A stretch of DNA of 64,000 nt from the NCBI GenBank assembly GCA_024276495.1, contig JAJRXC010000002.1, forward strand, positions 1 to 64,000, in the 5' to 3' direction. This document shows positions 42,823 through 51,651 of this stretch, piece by piece (the stretch's first letter is position 1; each line of letters begins with the position of its first letter). The position numbers were made by a program, and so were the translations under genes. Below the pieces are notes generated by a model. The model had not been told where the DNA came from. It did not search any database and was given only the letters and a program-made list of their open reading frames with translations. The stretch is from Actinomycetes bacterium. Lineage in GTDB: Bacteria > Actinomycetota > Acidimicrobiia > Acidimicrobiales > Aldehydirespiratoraceae.

Positions 42823-43580
42823 CCGTGCTCTGCGACCTCGTGGACGACGTGGCCGTCGTGTCGTTCAACCGACCCGAGCGCCACAACGCGATCAACGACG
42901 AGATGTCGCGGGCCTGGCGCGACGCCTTGTTGTGGGCCATCGAATCCGACGACGTCGCCTGCATCCTGCTCTGCGGCGAGGGGCCGTCGTTCTCCTCCGG
43001 ACGCGACACCACCGAGTTGGGCCGTCGCTCCGCCGGGCAGAGCGACCACAGCTTCGTCGAGAAGGCCCAGGCGCTCAGGATCGCCACTCTCGACGCAGCC
43101 AAGCCGATCGTCGCGGCCGTCCAGGGCCACACCGTCGGCGGGGCGTGCGAGATCGCCCTCAGCGCCGACATCCGCATCGCCGCCGACGATCTGCGGATGG
43201 CGACACCGGAGGTGCGCTACGGGCTCGTCGCCGACACCGGCGCGACCCAGCTGATCACGATGCTCGCCGGCCCCGCCCGGGCCAAGTGGATGCTGATGTC
43301 GGGTGAACCGATCGACGCGGCGACGGCCCTCGCCTGGGGTCTGGTCGATTGGGTCGTCGACCCGGCCGATCTCCGCTCCGTCGCGATGGACAGGTGCCGC
43401 CTTCTCGCCGCCGCGCCGCCCGACGCGTCGCGGACGGCCAAGTCGTTGGTCGACGGGGTCTGGCGCGACACCGTCCGCCGTGGCATGCGTGCGGAGCTCG
43501 CGGCCCAGACCGCCCTTTTCGCGGGGGCCGAGTACCAGGAGCTGAAGGCCGCACGAGCCGCGAAGGCGGGCGACCCGTGA
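42819..43580 (+). CDS. Enoyl-CoA hydratase with both catalytic glutamates
   Basis: The 253-residue crotonase (GTG start) has the oxyanion segment S-F-S-S-G-R-D-T and keeps both glutamates of real hydratases: G-G-A-C-E-I-A and A-T-P-E-V-R. Of the five crotonases in the window it is the only one with the complete hydratase pair. It should hydrate the enoyl-CoA made by the preceding dehydrogenase. GTGA overlaps on both sides tie it to the neighbours. Confidence 0.92.
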   Translation: MTVLCDLVDDVAVVSFNRPERHNAINDEMSRAWRDALLWAIESDDVACILLCGEGPSFSSGRDTTELGRRSAGQSDHSFVEKAQALRIATLDAAKPIVAAVQGHTVGGACEIALSADIRIAADDLRMATPEVRYGLVADTGATQLITMLAGPARAKWMLMSGEPIDAATALAWGLVDWVVDPADLRSVAMDRCRLLAAAPPDASRTAKSLVDGVWRDTVRRGMRAELAAQTALFAGAEYQELKAARAAKAGDP

Positions 43581-44440
43581 CCGGACTCGCCGAACCGCCC
43601 GCGCCGGGGCAGCCGATGCTCCCCGCCGGCACCTACGCCGACGACGTCGTGCTCGTCACCGGGGGTGGCACCGGAATCGGGCGGGCCATCGCGGTCGAGT
43701 TCGCCCGGCTCGGTGCGAGCATCGCGATCGCCAGCCGCGACGGCGACCACCGCCAACGGGGCGTCGCCGCGGTCGAAGCGGCCGGCGGTCGGGGCTTCGG
43801 GGTCGAGCTCGACGTTCGTGATCCCGACGCGGTCGCCGGCGCCTTCGAGTCCGTCGACGCGGCACTCGGTCCGGTCACCGTTCTCGTCAACAACGCGGCG
43901 GGCAACTTCGCCGCCCCGGCGGAGAAGATGTCGCCGCGGGCCTGGCGCTCGGTCACCGGAAGCGTGCTCGACGGCACGTTCTACTGCTCTTCGGAGCTCG
44001 CCCGCCGCGCCATCGGGGCCCGACGGCCCGCCTCGATCCTCAACATCGGGGCCACCTACGCCTGGACCGGCGGCCCCGGCACCGCCCATTCGGCCGCGGC
44101 GAAGGCCGGCGTCGCCAACCTCACGATGTCGCTCGCCGTGGAATGGGCACCCCACGGGATCCGGGTCAACGGCCTCGTCCCCGGCAGCTTTCCCCACGAC
44201 GATCATCCCGAGGCGCTTCGCCGGGGCCGCACCGACGAAGGCCTCGCCCGTCGCATCCCGGCCGGGCGGGTCGGGCGGCTCCACGAGCTCGGCTGGGCCG
44301 CCACCTACCTGTGCTCGCCCTACGCCGCGTACCTCACCGGTCACATGCTGGTGCTGGACGGGGCCAACTGGCTCCGTCGCGGCCTCACGATGCCGACGTT
44401 CACGCCCGTGCACGAACAGTTCCCCTCCCGAGAGAAGTAG
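43577..44440 (+). CDS. Short-chain dehydrogenase, 2,4-dienoyl-CoA-reductase-like
   Basis: The 287-residue SDR (GTG start) has the cofactor motif V-T-G-G-G-T-G-I-G near residue 28 and N-N-A-A-G-N-F near residue 105. In the active site the usual Tyr-x-x-x-Lys reads H-S-A-A-A-K, the pattern of peroxisomal 2,4-dienoyl-CoA reductases, whose mechanism does not need that tyrosine. E-W-A-P-H-G-I-R-V-N also fits that group. It would reduce a dienoyl-CoA from an unsaturated substrate. Confidence 0.88.
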   Translation: MTGLAEPPAPGQPMLPAGTYADDVVLVTGGGTGIGRAIAVEFARLGASIAIASRDGDHRQRGVAAVEAAGGRGFGVELDVRDPDAVAGAFESVDAALGPVTVLVNNAAGNFAAPAEKMSPRAWRSVTGSVLDGTFYCSSELARRAIGARRPASILNIGATYAWTGGPGTAHSAAAKAGVANLTMSLAVEWAPHGIRVNGLVPGSFPHDDHPEALRRGRTDEGLARRIPAGRVGRLHELGWAATYLCSPYAAYLTGHMLVLDGANWLRRGLTMPTFTPVHEQFPSREK

Positions 44441-44447
44441 CCACGCC

Positions 44448-45914
44448 GTGACCGACATCGAACGCACCCGCCGCGCCCTCTACATCGACGGTGTCTGGGT
44501 CGACACGGAACAGACCGCCTCCGTGACCAACCCGGCCACCGAGGACGAGCTCGGCGTCGCCCCGGTGGGGACCGCGGCGCACGCCGAAGCCGCCCTCGCC
44601 GCCGCCCGAGCCGCCGCCGACGACCGACGCTGGAGCGGGCTGACCCCGAAGGACCGCGTGCGTCTGCTGCGCCGCTTCACCGACGCGCTTCGAGACCGCG
44701 AAGAGGCACTCGTCGCGCTCGTCATCGACGAGTGCGGCGCACCGGGGCGGCTCGCCAAGATCCTCCACTACCGCACCGGCATGGACCATTTCGACTGGTA
44801 TGTCGACGCGGCCGATCGTGACCCGATCGAGCCGCGCCGGTTCGCACCTCTGCCCGGCGGCGGAACCGGCGCGGCGGTCGTCGTACGGGAACCCGCCGGC
44901 GTCGTCGCCGCGATCACGCCGTTCAACTTCCCGTTCTTCCTCAACGTCCAGAAGGTGGCCCCCGCCCTCGCCGCGGGGAACTGCGTCGTGTTGAAGCCGT
45001 CACCGCTCACACCGCTGCAGGCCCTGGTCCTGGCCGACGTCGCGGAGGAGGTCGAGCTGCCACCGGGCGTGCTCAACGTCGTGACCGGCGACATCGACGT
45101 CGGCCAGGTCCTCACGACCGACCCCCGCGTCGACCTGGTCTCGTTCACCGGTTCCGACCTGGTCGGCGCGGCCGTCATGGCCCAGGCCAGCCCCAACCTC
45201 ACCCGGGTGTTGTTGGAACTGGGCGGCAAGTCCGCGCTGATCGTGCGCGACGACGCCGATCTCGATGTCGCCGTGCCGACCGCGCTGATGAACTTCATCA
45301 CCCAGGCCGGACAGGGCTGCGCCTTGTGCACCCGCCACATCGTGCACGAGTCGATCCACGACACGTTCGTCGAACAGCTCGTGGCGTTCACCTCGATGGT
45401 GACGGTCGGCGATCCCCACGACCGCGGCACCGCGATGGGTCCGCTGATCAGCGCGGCCCAACGGGACCGGGTCGAGGGATTCGTGGCGACCGCCCGCGCC
45501 GAGGGCGCGACCCTCGCCGCCGGCGGCTCCCGACCATCGGGCCTCGACCGCGGCTTCTTCTTCGAGCCGACGGTGTTCACCGACGTCGCGAACTCCTCGA
45601 CGCTCGCCCGCAACGAGGTGTTCGGCCCGGTGGCCGCCGTCATCTCCTTCGCCGACGACGACGAAGCCGTCGCGATCGCGAACGACAGCCCCTACGGCCT
45701 GGCCGGCGCGATCGTCTCGCACGACGCCGACGCCGCGTTTCGGATGGCGCTGCGCATGCACACCGGCTACGTCACGATCAACGGCGGATCGGGGGCCATG
45801 GACCCGGCCCTCCCGTTCGGCGGCGTCGGCCGATCCGGCATCGGCCGCGAGCTCGGCATCGAGGGACTCGACTGCTACACGGAGACGAAGTCGATCGACA
45901 TGAGGATCGGATGA
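44448..45914 (+). CDS. Aldehyde dehydrogenase
   Basis: The 488-residue protein (GTG start, seven bases after the SDR stop) is a typical NAD(P)-dependent aldehyde dehydrogenase. Visible are I-T-P-F-N-F-P-F (cofactor site), L-E-L-G-G-K-S with Glu257 and G-Q-G-C-A with the catalytic Cys291, followed by E-V-F-G-P-V. It oxidises an aldehyde to an acid, perhaps one formed by P450 or alcohol oxidation in this pathway. The next SDR starts inside its stop codon (ATGATG). Confidence 0.94.
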   Translation: MTDIERTRRALYIDGVWVDTEQTASVTNPATEDELGVAPVGTAAHAEAALAAARAAADDRRWSGLTPKDRVRLLRRFTDALRDREEALVALVIDECGAPGRLAKILHYRTGMDHFDWYVDAADRDPIEPRRFAPLPGGGTGAAVVVREPAGVVAAITPFNFPFFLNVQKVAPALAAGNCVVLKPSPLTPLQALVLADVAEEVELPPGVLNVVTGDIDVGQVLTTDPRVDLVSFTGSDLVGAAVMAQASPNLTRVLLELGGKSALIVRDDADLDVAVPTALMNFITQAGQGCALCTRHIVHESIHDTFVEQLVAFTSMVTVGDPHDRGTAMGPLISAAQRDRVEGFVATARAEGATLAAGGSRPSGLDRGFFFEPTVFTDVANSSTLARNEVFGPVAAVISFADDDEAVAIANDSPYGLAGAIVSHDADAAFRMALRMHTGYVTINGGSGAMDPALPFGGVGRSGIGRELGIEGLDCYTETKSIDMRIG

Positions 45915-46735
45915 TGCACGAATCGGGATACGACGGATGTTCGACCCTCGTGGTCGGCGCGGCCTCGGGCATGGGTCGGGCCGCGACCGCGATGCTCCTG
46001 GCCCAGGGGGCCGAGGTTCGCACCGTCGACCTCGCGACCCACGACCTCGCCGTCGCCGATCACCTCTCGGTCGACCTCCGAGACGAGGGCGCCGCGGCCG
46101 GTGTGGCCGAGTGGGCCCCGGCGGATCTCGACGCGGTCTTCTTGTGTGCCGGACTTCCGCAGACCCACCCGGCGGCCGAGGTCGTCACGGTCAATTTCGT
46201 GACCGCCCGGGCCCTGGTCGACGCGCTCGCGCCGAAGACCCGGCGAGGCGGGTCGATCACCGCCATCGTGTCGATGACCTACGGCTGGGAACGAACCGCC
46301 GGCCTGGTCGGCGACCTGGTCGCGACCGTCGACGAGGCGGCCGCGAGGACGTGGCTCGACGACAACGTCGAGGCCCTCGGGGATCCCTACATCGCGTCGA
46401 AGCTCGCCCTCACCGCGTGGGCCCTCGGCAGGGCGGCCCCGCTGATGTCCGAACGAGGCGTACGACTGAACCTGCTCGGGCCGGGCAGCACCGAGACGCC
46501 GATGTACCGTCACTTCGAGCAGGCCGTCGGCGCGGAGACGCTGGCGATGACGACCGCAGTGGTCGGTCGCACCAGCACCGCCGACGAGCAGGCCGGCGCC
46601 TTGTTGTTCCTCGGCCATCCCGCCAACGCCTACATGGTCGGCACCCTGCTGTTGAACGACGGCGGCATGAGCGCCGCCATGGCGGCGGGCTCGTTCGCTC
46701 GAGCCCATCGGAAATCGATCGAGAACAGGAGCTGA
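45911..46735 (+). CDS. Short-chain dehydrogenase similar to 3-alpha-hydroxysteroid dehydrogenase
   Basis: The 274-residue SDR has V-V-G-A-A-S-G-M-G near residue 14, L-C-A-G-L-P-Q-T in place of NNAG, and the catalytic Y-I-A-S-K. Its layout, including D-L-R near residue 57 and G-P-G-S-T-E-T-P-M, resembles the Comamonas 3-alpha-HSD/carbonyl reductase, which also has the L-C-A-G-L segment. A hydroxyl/keto conversion on an alicyclic substrate is likely. Two tandem ATG codons overlap the aldehyde dehydrogenase stop. Confidence 0.88.
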   Translation: MMHESGYDGCSTLVVGAASGMGRAATAMLLAQGAEVRTVDLATHDLAVADHLSVDLRDEGAAAGVAEWAPADLDAVFLCAGLPQTHPAAEVVTVNFVTARALVDALAPKTRRGGSITAIVSMTYGWERTAGLVGDLVATVDEAAARTWLDDNVEALGDPYIASKLALTAWALGRAAPLMSERGVRLNLLGPGSTETPMYRHFEQAVGAETLAMTTAVVGRTSTADEQAGALLFLGHPANAYMVGTLLLNDGGMSAAMAAGSFARAHRKSIENRS

Positions 46736-46736
46736 C

Positions 46737-47624
46737 GTGGGGGGACTCAACACCGACCTGACCGGCCGGGTCGCGGTGGTCACCGGGTCGAGCAAGGGGC
46801 TCGGCGCGGAGACGGTGACGTTGTTGGCCACGATGGGCGCGATCCCGGTCGTGACCTACAACAGCGACGCCGACTCGGCCACTGCGGTCGCCGCCGCGAT
46901 CGGCGAGGCCGGTGGCACGGCCCACGTGCACCGGCTCGACATGGGCTCGGTGGACTCGATCCAGGAGTTCTTCGAGTGGCTGCGCGGCGACGACGGCCCC
47001 GGCGGGATCGACATCTTCGTCGCCAACGCGGCCGCCACCGCCTTCAAGGACCTGATCGATCAGAAGCCGCACAACGTCGATCGCACGTTCGCCATCTCGG
47101 TGACCGGGTTCCTCGAAGCGACCCGCCATTGCGTGCCGATCATGCAGGCCCGCGGCGGCGGCCGGCTCGTGGTCGTGTCGGGAGGCGACACCCGCACGTT
47201 CGGACCGACCCACGGGCTTCTCGCCGCCGCCAAGGCAGCGATGGAGGTGATGGTCCAGTACCTCCAGGTGGAGCTGGCCGGGACCGGCGTCACCTCGATC
47301 GGGGTCAACCCCGGCGTCTTCCACTCCGATGGACCCCGGCTGATGTTCGGCGAGTTGTACGACACGATCATGGGCCTGGTCGGCGCGACCAGTCCGGTCG
47401 GACGGGTCCCCGAGCCGGCCGAGGCCGCCCAGGTCATCGCCTTGGCCTGCACCGACGCGGCGGCGTTGATGACCGGATCGACCATCGTCGCCGACGGAGG
47501 CGACGTCTTCGCTAAGCCCGGAAAGCTCGTCGAAACGGCCTTCCGGCTCCAGCGCGAGACGGTCACCGAACTGATCGAACAGATGGGCCCGACCCCGTGG
47601 CCGACCCCCGAAGTTAACGACTGA
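46737..47624 (+). CDS. Short-chain dehydrogenase lacking the catalytic tyrosine
   Basis: The 295-residue SDR (GTG start one base after the preceding stop) has V-T-G-S-S-K-G-L-G near residue 16 and N-A-A-A-T near 98. The strand V-V-V-S-G-G-D is followed by L-L-A-A-A-K, so the YxxxK tyrosine is absent while the lysine stays. Insertions resemble FabL-type enoyl reductases, but their tyrosine is not found either. Activity as an enoyl-CoA reductase or a non-catalytic role are both open. Confidence 0.82.
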   Translation: MGGLNTDLTGRVAVVTGSSKGLGAETVTLLATMGAIPVVTYNSDADSATAVAAAIGEAGGTAHVHRLDMGSVDSIQEFFEWLRGDDGPGGIDIFVANAAATAFKDLIDQKPHNVDRTFAISVTGFLEATRHCVPIMQARGGGRLVVVSGGDTRTFGPTHGLLAAAKAAMEVMVQYLQVELAGTGVTSIGVNPGVFHSDGPRLMFGELYDTIMGLVGATSPVGRVPEPAEAAQVIALACTDAAALMTGSTIVADGGDVFAKPGKLVETAFRLQRETVTELIEQMGPTPWPTPEVND

Positions 47625-47634
47625 GGAGAACCAC

Positions 47635-48684
47635 ATGAACAACCCGACGAAACCGGAGCTCCGCCGCGACGCGCCGGTGCGCGACTTCGGCTGCTACGGC
47701 TTCCAGACAATAAACGGGTTCGTCAAGGCCAACCCCGACTTCGGCTTCGGCGGTCATCCACTCAACGGGATGCCGTTGCAGACCATTTGGATGTACGGCT
47801 CGTTCTACGGCGTCGACACCGGCAACTACTACGCGGCCCTGCGCCACATGAACCCGACTTCGGCCCTGGCGTTCCTCTTCTACAAGGCCGAGCCCGACGG
47901 TGACTTCCAGACCGTCCCCGGCGCGGGCCAGCGGGCCTACAAGGGCGGCGTGTTCAACACGACGATCGATGACCGCATCGGCATCTGGGATGTGATGACC
48001 GGGCCCGACAACCAGTTCTTCACGCTCAACACCGCGCCCGACGGGCACACGATCTACAAGGAGCGCGGCTACATCGACGTGCACGGTCACCAACGAGGCG
48101 ACCTCATGCAGTCGGTCGTCCTCGACGCCAAATCGCCGATGACGTACACCAGCCGGTGCATCGTCGCCGAGGGCACCGTGATGGGCGAGCCGGTGGAGGG
48201 ATTCTTCTTCGTCGACCAACACCATCTCGGCCAGGCCCAGGACTGGCTCGTCTCGGAGTTCTTCCACGGTGTCCAGGGCATCTGGGTGATCTTCTCGACC
48301 GAGTACGAGGACGGTTCGTGGGACATCGGCAACCTCTTCTGGGGCTACGGCGGGTTCGGCTCCGCCATGATCCAGAGCAGCAACGGCGACCGGATGGCGA
48401 CCACCACCATTCGAGCCGAGGTCGACGAGGACGAGGACTTCTACACCCACGAAGCCCGCTTCTATCTCGGCAACAACGAAGAAGAGATCTGGAAGTTCAA
48501 CTGCCGACACCCGGAGGGCCATCCGCGGATGCCGCTCATGAAGGTGCCCGGTAGCCCGAAGTGGAACGAAGGGGTCGTCACCAGGGTCGGCGACGATCGG
48601 CAGTGGAAACGAACCGAGGCGTGGATGGAGACATACCCGTCGACGATCAAGAACCTTGCCGCCGGCACCGCCCCCCGGCTCTGA
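47635..48684 (+). CDS. Uncharacterised protein, aromatic-rich, in the catabolic operon
   Basis: I do not recognise this 349-residue protein with certainty. The ATG has GAGGAGA upstream. It is rich in Trp, Tyr, Phe and Gly, with beta-strand patterns, no signal peptide and no nucleotide motif. Segments such as G-S-F-Y-G-V-D-T-G-N-Y-Y, W-D-V-M-T-G-P-D-N and I-W-K-F-N-C-R-H are striking. The pattern recalls lipocalin-like CrtC/AttH domains, but this is a weak impression. Its place among SDR, hydrolase and crotonase genes suggests it binds or converts a hydrophobic intermediate. Confidence 0.6.
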   Translation: MNNPTKPELRRDAPVRDFGCYGFQTINGFVKANPDFGFGGHPLNGMPLQTIWMYGSFYGVDTGNYYAALRHMNPTSALAFLFYKAEPDGDFQTVPGAGQRAYKGGVFNTTIDDRIGIWDVMTGPDNQFFTLNTAPDGHTIYKERGYIDVHGHQRGDLMQSVVLDAKSPMTYTSRCIVAEGTVMGEPVEGFFFVDQHHLGQAQDWLVSEFFHGVQGIWVIFSTEYEDGSWDIGNLFWGYGGFGSAMIQSSNGDRMATTTIRAEVDEDEDFYTHEARFYLGNNEEEIWKFNCRHPEGHPRMPLMKVPGSPKWNEGVVTRVGDDRQWKRTEAWMETYPSTIKNLAAGTAPRL

Positions 48685-49528
48685 GCATCACCTCGTCTCG
48701 CGCGCCGGCCACCGGATCGGGGTGACCCGGTGGCCGGGTGACGGCGAGCCGTTGCTGCTGACCCACGGTGCGGGACTGGGCGCCGACGTGTTCTCCCCGG
48801 CCGGGCCTCGGCTCGCCCGCCGCTGGGACGTGTACGCCGTCGATCTTCGGGGCCACGGACGCAGCGACGGCGACGGCGATCACGAGATCGCGCCCCACAC
48901 GCAGGACCTTCTGGCCGTCGTCGACGAGCTCGACCTCTCGAAGGCGCACGTCTTCGGCCACTCCTTCGGTGGTCTGATCGCCCTGCAGACGGCCGTCGAG
49001 GCACCGGATCGTTTCGCCGGCGTGCTCGCCTTCGAACCCGCGGTTCCCCATCCCGACGAGACGCCGACGGCGACCGCCGAACGGCTCGCCCAGAACACCA
49101 GGTGGATCCTGGCCCGCGACGCGTGGTGGCCCGACGCCGACGCGCTGCGCGCCCACTTCTCGACGGTGCGGGCCTATTCCGAGCTCGGCACCGAGTTCGT
49201 GGATGCCCTGATCACCCACGGAACCGTTCCCGAGAACGGCGGCGTGCGCCTCCGGTCCGGTCCGGAGGTCGAGGCGGAGTTGTTCCGGGTCGCGGTGACC
49301 CAGGCCGGTGGGGTCGGTCACCGCGACCGGCTGTCGAGTCTCGGCACCGCCGCGGTGCCGATCATGTTGGTCTGCGGCGACGGAAGCGGGTTCCGGCTCG
49401 ACGTGTACCGTCGGGTGGCGGCCCTGGCCGGCGTCGGGCTCGACATCATCCCGGGTGGCCACTTCGCACCCTTCCAGTCCGCCGACCGATTCGTCGCCCT
49501 GATCGAGGAGCATCTCCATGACCGATGA
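48656..49528 (+). CDS. Alpha/beta hydrolase
   Basis: The TTG at 48656 gives 290 residues and overlaps the previous gene by 29 bases; it is preferred because the fold begins at S-E-H-H-L-V-S, upstream of the alternative GTG at 48722. The H-G-A-G-L-G oxyanion region, the nucleophile elbow G-H-S-F-G-G near residue 102 and the late P-G-G-H-F-A-P histidine form the triad with an Asp near L-V-C-G-D. It may hydrolyse a C-C bond, ester or lactone formed during ring breakdown. Overlaps the crotonase gene by 11 bases. Confidence 0.88.
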   Translation: MPPAPPPGSEHHLVSRAGHRIGVTRWPGDGEPLLLTHGAGLGADVFSPAGPRLARRWDVYAVDLRGHGRSDGDGDHEIAPHTQDLLAVVDELDLSKAHVFGHSFGGLIALQTAVEAPDRFAGVLAFEPAVPHPDETPTATAERLAQNTRWILARDAWWPDADALRAHFSTVRAYSELGTEFVDALITHGTVPENGGVRLRSGPEVEAELFRVAVTQAGGVGHRDRLSSLGTAAVPIMLVCGDGSGFRLDVYRRVAALAGVGLDIIPGGHFAPFQSADRFVALIEEHLHDR

Positions 49529-50363
49529 GACGACGTCCTCGGGTCGTACCCGGGTGATCGACACGGGCACCGACACCGTCCGCGTCGAGGTGGTCGACCG
49601 GGTCGGCGTCATCACGTTGACCCGACCCGGTCGCCGAAACGCGCTCCATCCGGCGATGTACACACCGATGATCGAGGCGGTCGAGACGTTCGCCGACGAC
49701 CCCGATGTCGGCTGTGTCGTGGTCACCGGCGAGGGTTCCGCGTTCTGCGCCGGCGGCGATGTCGCCGGGGGCGGCGGTTCTCGTCGCGAGGGTCCTCGCC
49801 CGTCGGCCGCGGAGCAGGCGGCGGCGTTGACCGCCCGGTCCCGCATCTCGGTGGTGTTGCGCGACGCGCCGATCGTGTCGATCGCCGCGCTCAACGGCGC
49901 CGCGGTCGGCGCCGGTCTGTCGATCGCGTTGGCCTGCGATCTGCGAATCGCCACCGCGTCGGCGTCCCTCGTGACCGGCTGGGCCCGGCTCGGCTTCTCC
50001 GGCGACTTCGGGGGACCCTGGCTCCTGGCGGACCTGCTCGGCCGCGGTCGAGCCCTCGACCTCATCGCCGGCAACGCCCGACTCGACGCGGCCGAGGCGG
50101 CCTCGATGGGGCTCGTGCACCGGGTCGTTCCCGACGACGAGTTCGAGGCGGCCTGGCGATCCTGGGCCCACACCTTCGCCCATGGTCCGCAGCCCGCCAT
50201 CGCCCTGATCAAGCAGAACGTCGCCAACACCGGGCGTCTCGGTCTGGCCGAGGCCGTCGCGGTCGAGGCCGCCAACATGATCGAGTGCGCGGCATCGGCC
50301 GATCACCGCGAAGGGGTCAGGGCCTGGATGGAGAAGCGGTCGCCGCGGTTCGGGGCGCGCTGA
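49518..50363 (+). CDS. Crotonase-superfamily protein, PaaG-like isomerase type
   Basis: The 281-residue crotonase has A-F-C-A-G-G-D-V as oxyanion segment. The hydratase glutamates are replaced (G-A-G-L-S-I, T-G-W-A-R), but G-F-S-G-D-F-G-G-P-W-L-L places an Asp where PaaG-type ring-oxepin and enoyl-CoA isomerases have theirs. An isomerisation of a double bond in an acyl-CoA is the likely role. It is the last gene of the operon that starts at 40379, and converges with an acyl-CoA dehydrogenase gene. Confidence 0.88.
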   Translation: MTDETTSSGRTRVIDTGTDTVRVEVVDRVGVITLTRPGRRNALHPAMYTPMIEAVETFADDPDVGCVVVTGEGSAFCAGGDVAGGGGSRREGPRPSAAEQAAALTARSRISVVLRDAPIVSIAALNGAAVGAGLSIALACDLRIATASASLVTGWARLGFSGDFGGPWLLADLLGRGRALDLIAGNARLDAAEAASMGLVHRVVPDDEFEAAWRSWAHTFAHGPQPAIALIKQNVANTGRLGLAEAVAVEAANMIECAASADHREGVRAWMEKRSPRFGAR

Positions 50364-50364
50364 C

Positions 50365-50390
50365 GCGACCGGTTCAGCGCCGGAGGTCGC
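50365..50390. terminator. Weak hairpin between convergent genes
   Basis: GCGACC (50365-50370) and GGTCGC (50385-50390) can pair across a GC-rich loop in the ten-base gap and flanks between the crotonase and acyl-CoA dehydrogenase stops. Short stem and no T run make this a weak candidate. Confidence 0.3.
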
Positions 50391-51651
50391 GAAACGCCAC
50401 GTCGTCGTCGACCGGCGGCTCCCGGGGCAAGCCGAGGGCCCGCTCTCCGATGATGTTGCGTTGGATCTCGTTGGTGCCCCCACCGATCGACGGCACGTGG
50501 CTCGACAGGGCGACCTGCTGGATGCGGCCGTCCTGGGTGGTGCCGGGACCGACGAGCATGCCCTCGGCGCCGAGAAGGGCCATCGACAGGTCGCGGGACC
50601 GGTGGGCCAGCATCGCCAGGGCCAGCTTCCCGATCGACGCTTCCGGACCGACCCGACCCTGCTTCGCGTTGTCGCGCACCCGCTGGTTGGTGAGGCGGTA
50701 GACCTCGCTGTGGATGTGGTAGTCGGCGAGTTGCCGACGCAGGACCGGGTGGCGGGCGAGCCCCCGGTCGCGGGCGAGCTCGATGATCGTACGGGAGCCG
50801 AGCAACACCTCGCCGCGTCGACGCGACGGCTTCGGCCGCGAACGTCTCGCGGCGAGAAGCTCGCCGACGGGCCGGTCGAGGTTGCCGCCGAGGGGTCCCG
50901 CGGGCATGGTCGGGAGCCCACGATTGCGGCGCGCGGTGACCGCGGCGCGTTCGTGGGAGAGCGTCGTCTTGGCGACCGTCCATCCCTCGTCGATTCCGCC
51001 GATCACGTCGGCGACCCGGGCCCGGGCGCCGTCGAGGAACACCTCGCAGAACTCGGCCGCCCCGTTCATCTGAACGAGCGGTCGGACGTCGATGCCGGGC
51101 TGGTCCATCTCGATCATCATCCACGACAGGCCGCGGTGTTTCGCCACATCGGGGTTCGTCCGCGCCAGCAGCATGCCATGGTCGGAGCCGTGGGCGAACG
51201 AGCTCCACACCTTCTGGCCGGTGATCACGAACTCGTCTCCGTCCCGGACGGCGCGGGTGGTGAGGCCGGCCAGATCCGAACCGGCCCCCGGTTCGCTGAA
51301 CAGCTGGCACCACGCCTGCGCGCCGGCCGCGACGGGCCGGACGAAGCGGCGCTGTTGGGCGTCGGTGCCGTGGGTGAGCACCGTGGGCGCTCCCATGTTC
51401 GGCCCGTTGCCGTCGGGCAGCCCGATCACCCCGGCCGCCGCGAGGGCGGCCGCGATCGTGTGGGCCTCGCGGCGGGTGGCCCCGCACCCTCCCAGTCCCT
51501 GGGGCCAGGTCGGGAACGCGAAGCCGGCATCGGCGAGCGCGTCCCACCACCGCCGCAGCGACATGGTCTCGTCCCAGGTGGCGCGCACCCAGTCGGCGAC
51601 CGTCGTCTCGAGCTCGGGCCGGGGTGGCTCGGGCGGCGGCCGTCGATTCAC
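50374..51651 (-). CDS. Acyl-CoA dehydrogenase
   Basis: The 425-residue protein (GTG start overlapping the CoA transferase stop) shows Q-L-F-S-E-P-G-A-G-S-D-L-A-G near residue 100, G-Q-K-V-W-S-S and the C-terminal G-G-G-T-N-E-I-Q-R-N-I-I-G-E-R. It resembles the dehydrogenase at 41548, and the two could be pathway paralogues or form a heteromer as sterol FadE pairs do. It shares a message with the CaiB/BaiF transferase under operator copy F. Confidence 0.92.
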   Translation of the reverse strand: MNRRPPPEPPRPELETTVADWVRATWDETMSLRRWWDALADAGFAFPTWPQGLGGCGATRREAHTIAAALAAAGVIGLPDGNGPNMGAPTVLTHGTDAQQRRFVRPVAAGAQAWCQLFSEPGAGSDLAGLTTRAVRDGDEFVITGQKVWSSFAHGSDHGMLLARTNPDVAKHRGLSWMMIEMDQPGIDVRPLVQMNGAAEFCEVFLDGARARVADVIGGIDEGWTVAKTTLSHERAAVTARRNRGLPTMPAGPLGGNLDRPVGELLAARRSRPKPSRRRGEVLLGSRTIIELARDRGLARHPVLRRQLADYHIHSEVYRLTNQRVRDNAKQGRVGPEASIGKLALAMLAHRSRDLSMALLGAEGMLVGPGTTQDGRIQQVALSSHVPSIGGGTNEIQRNIIGERALGLPREPPVDDDVAFRDLRR

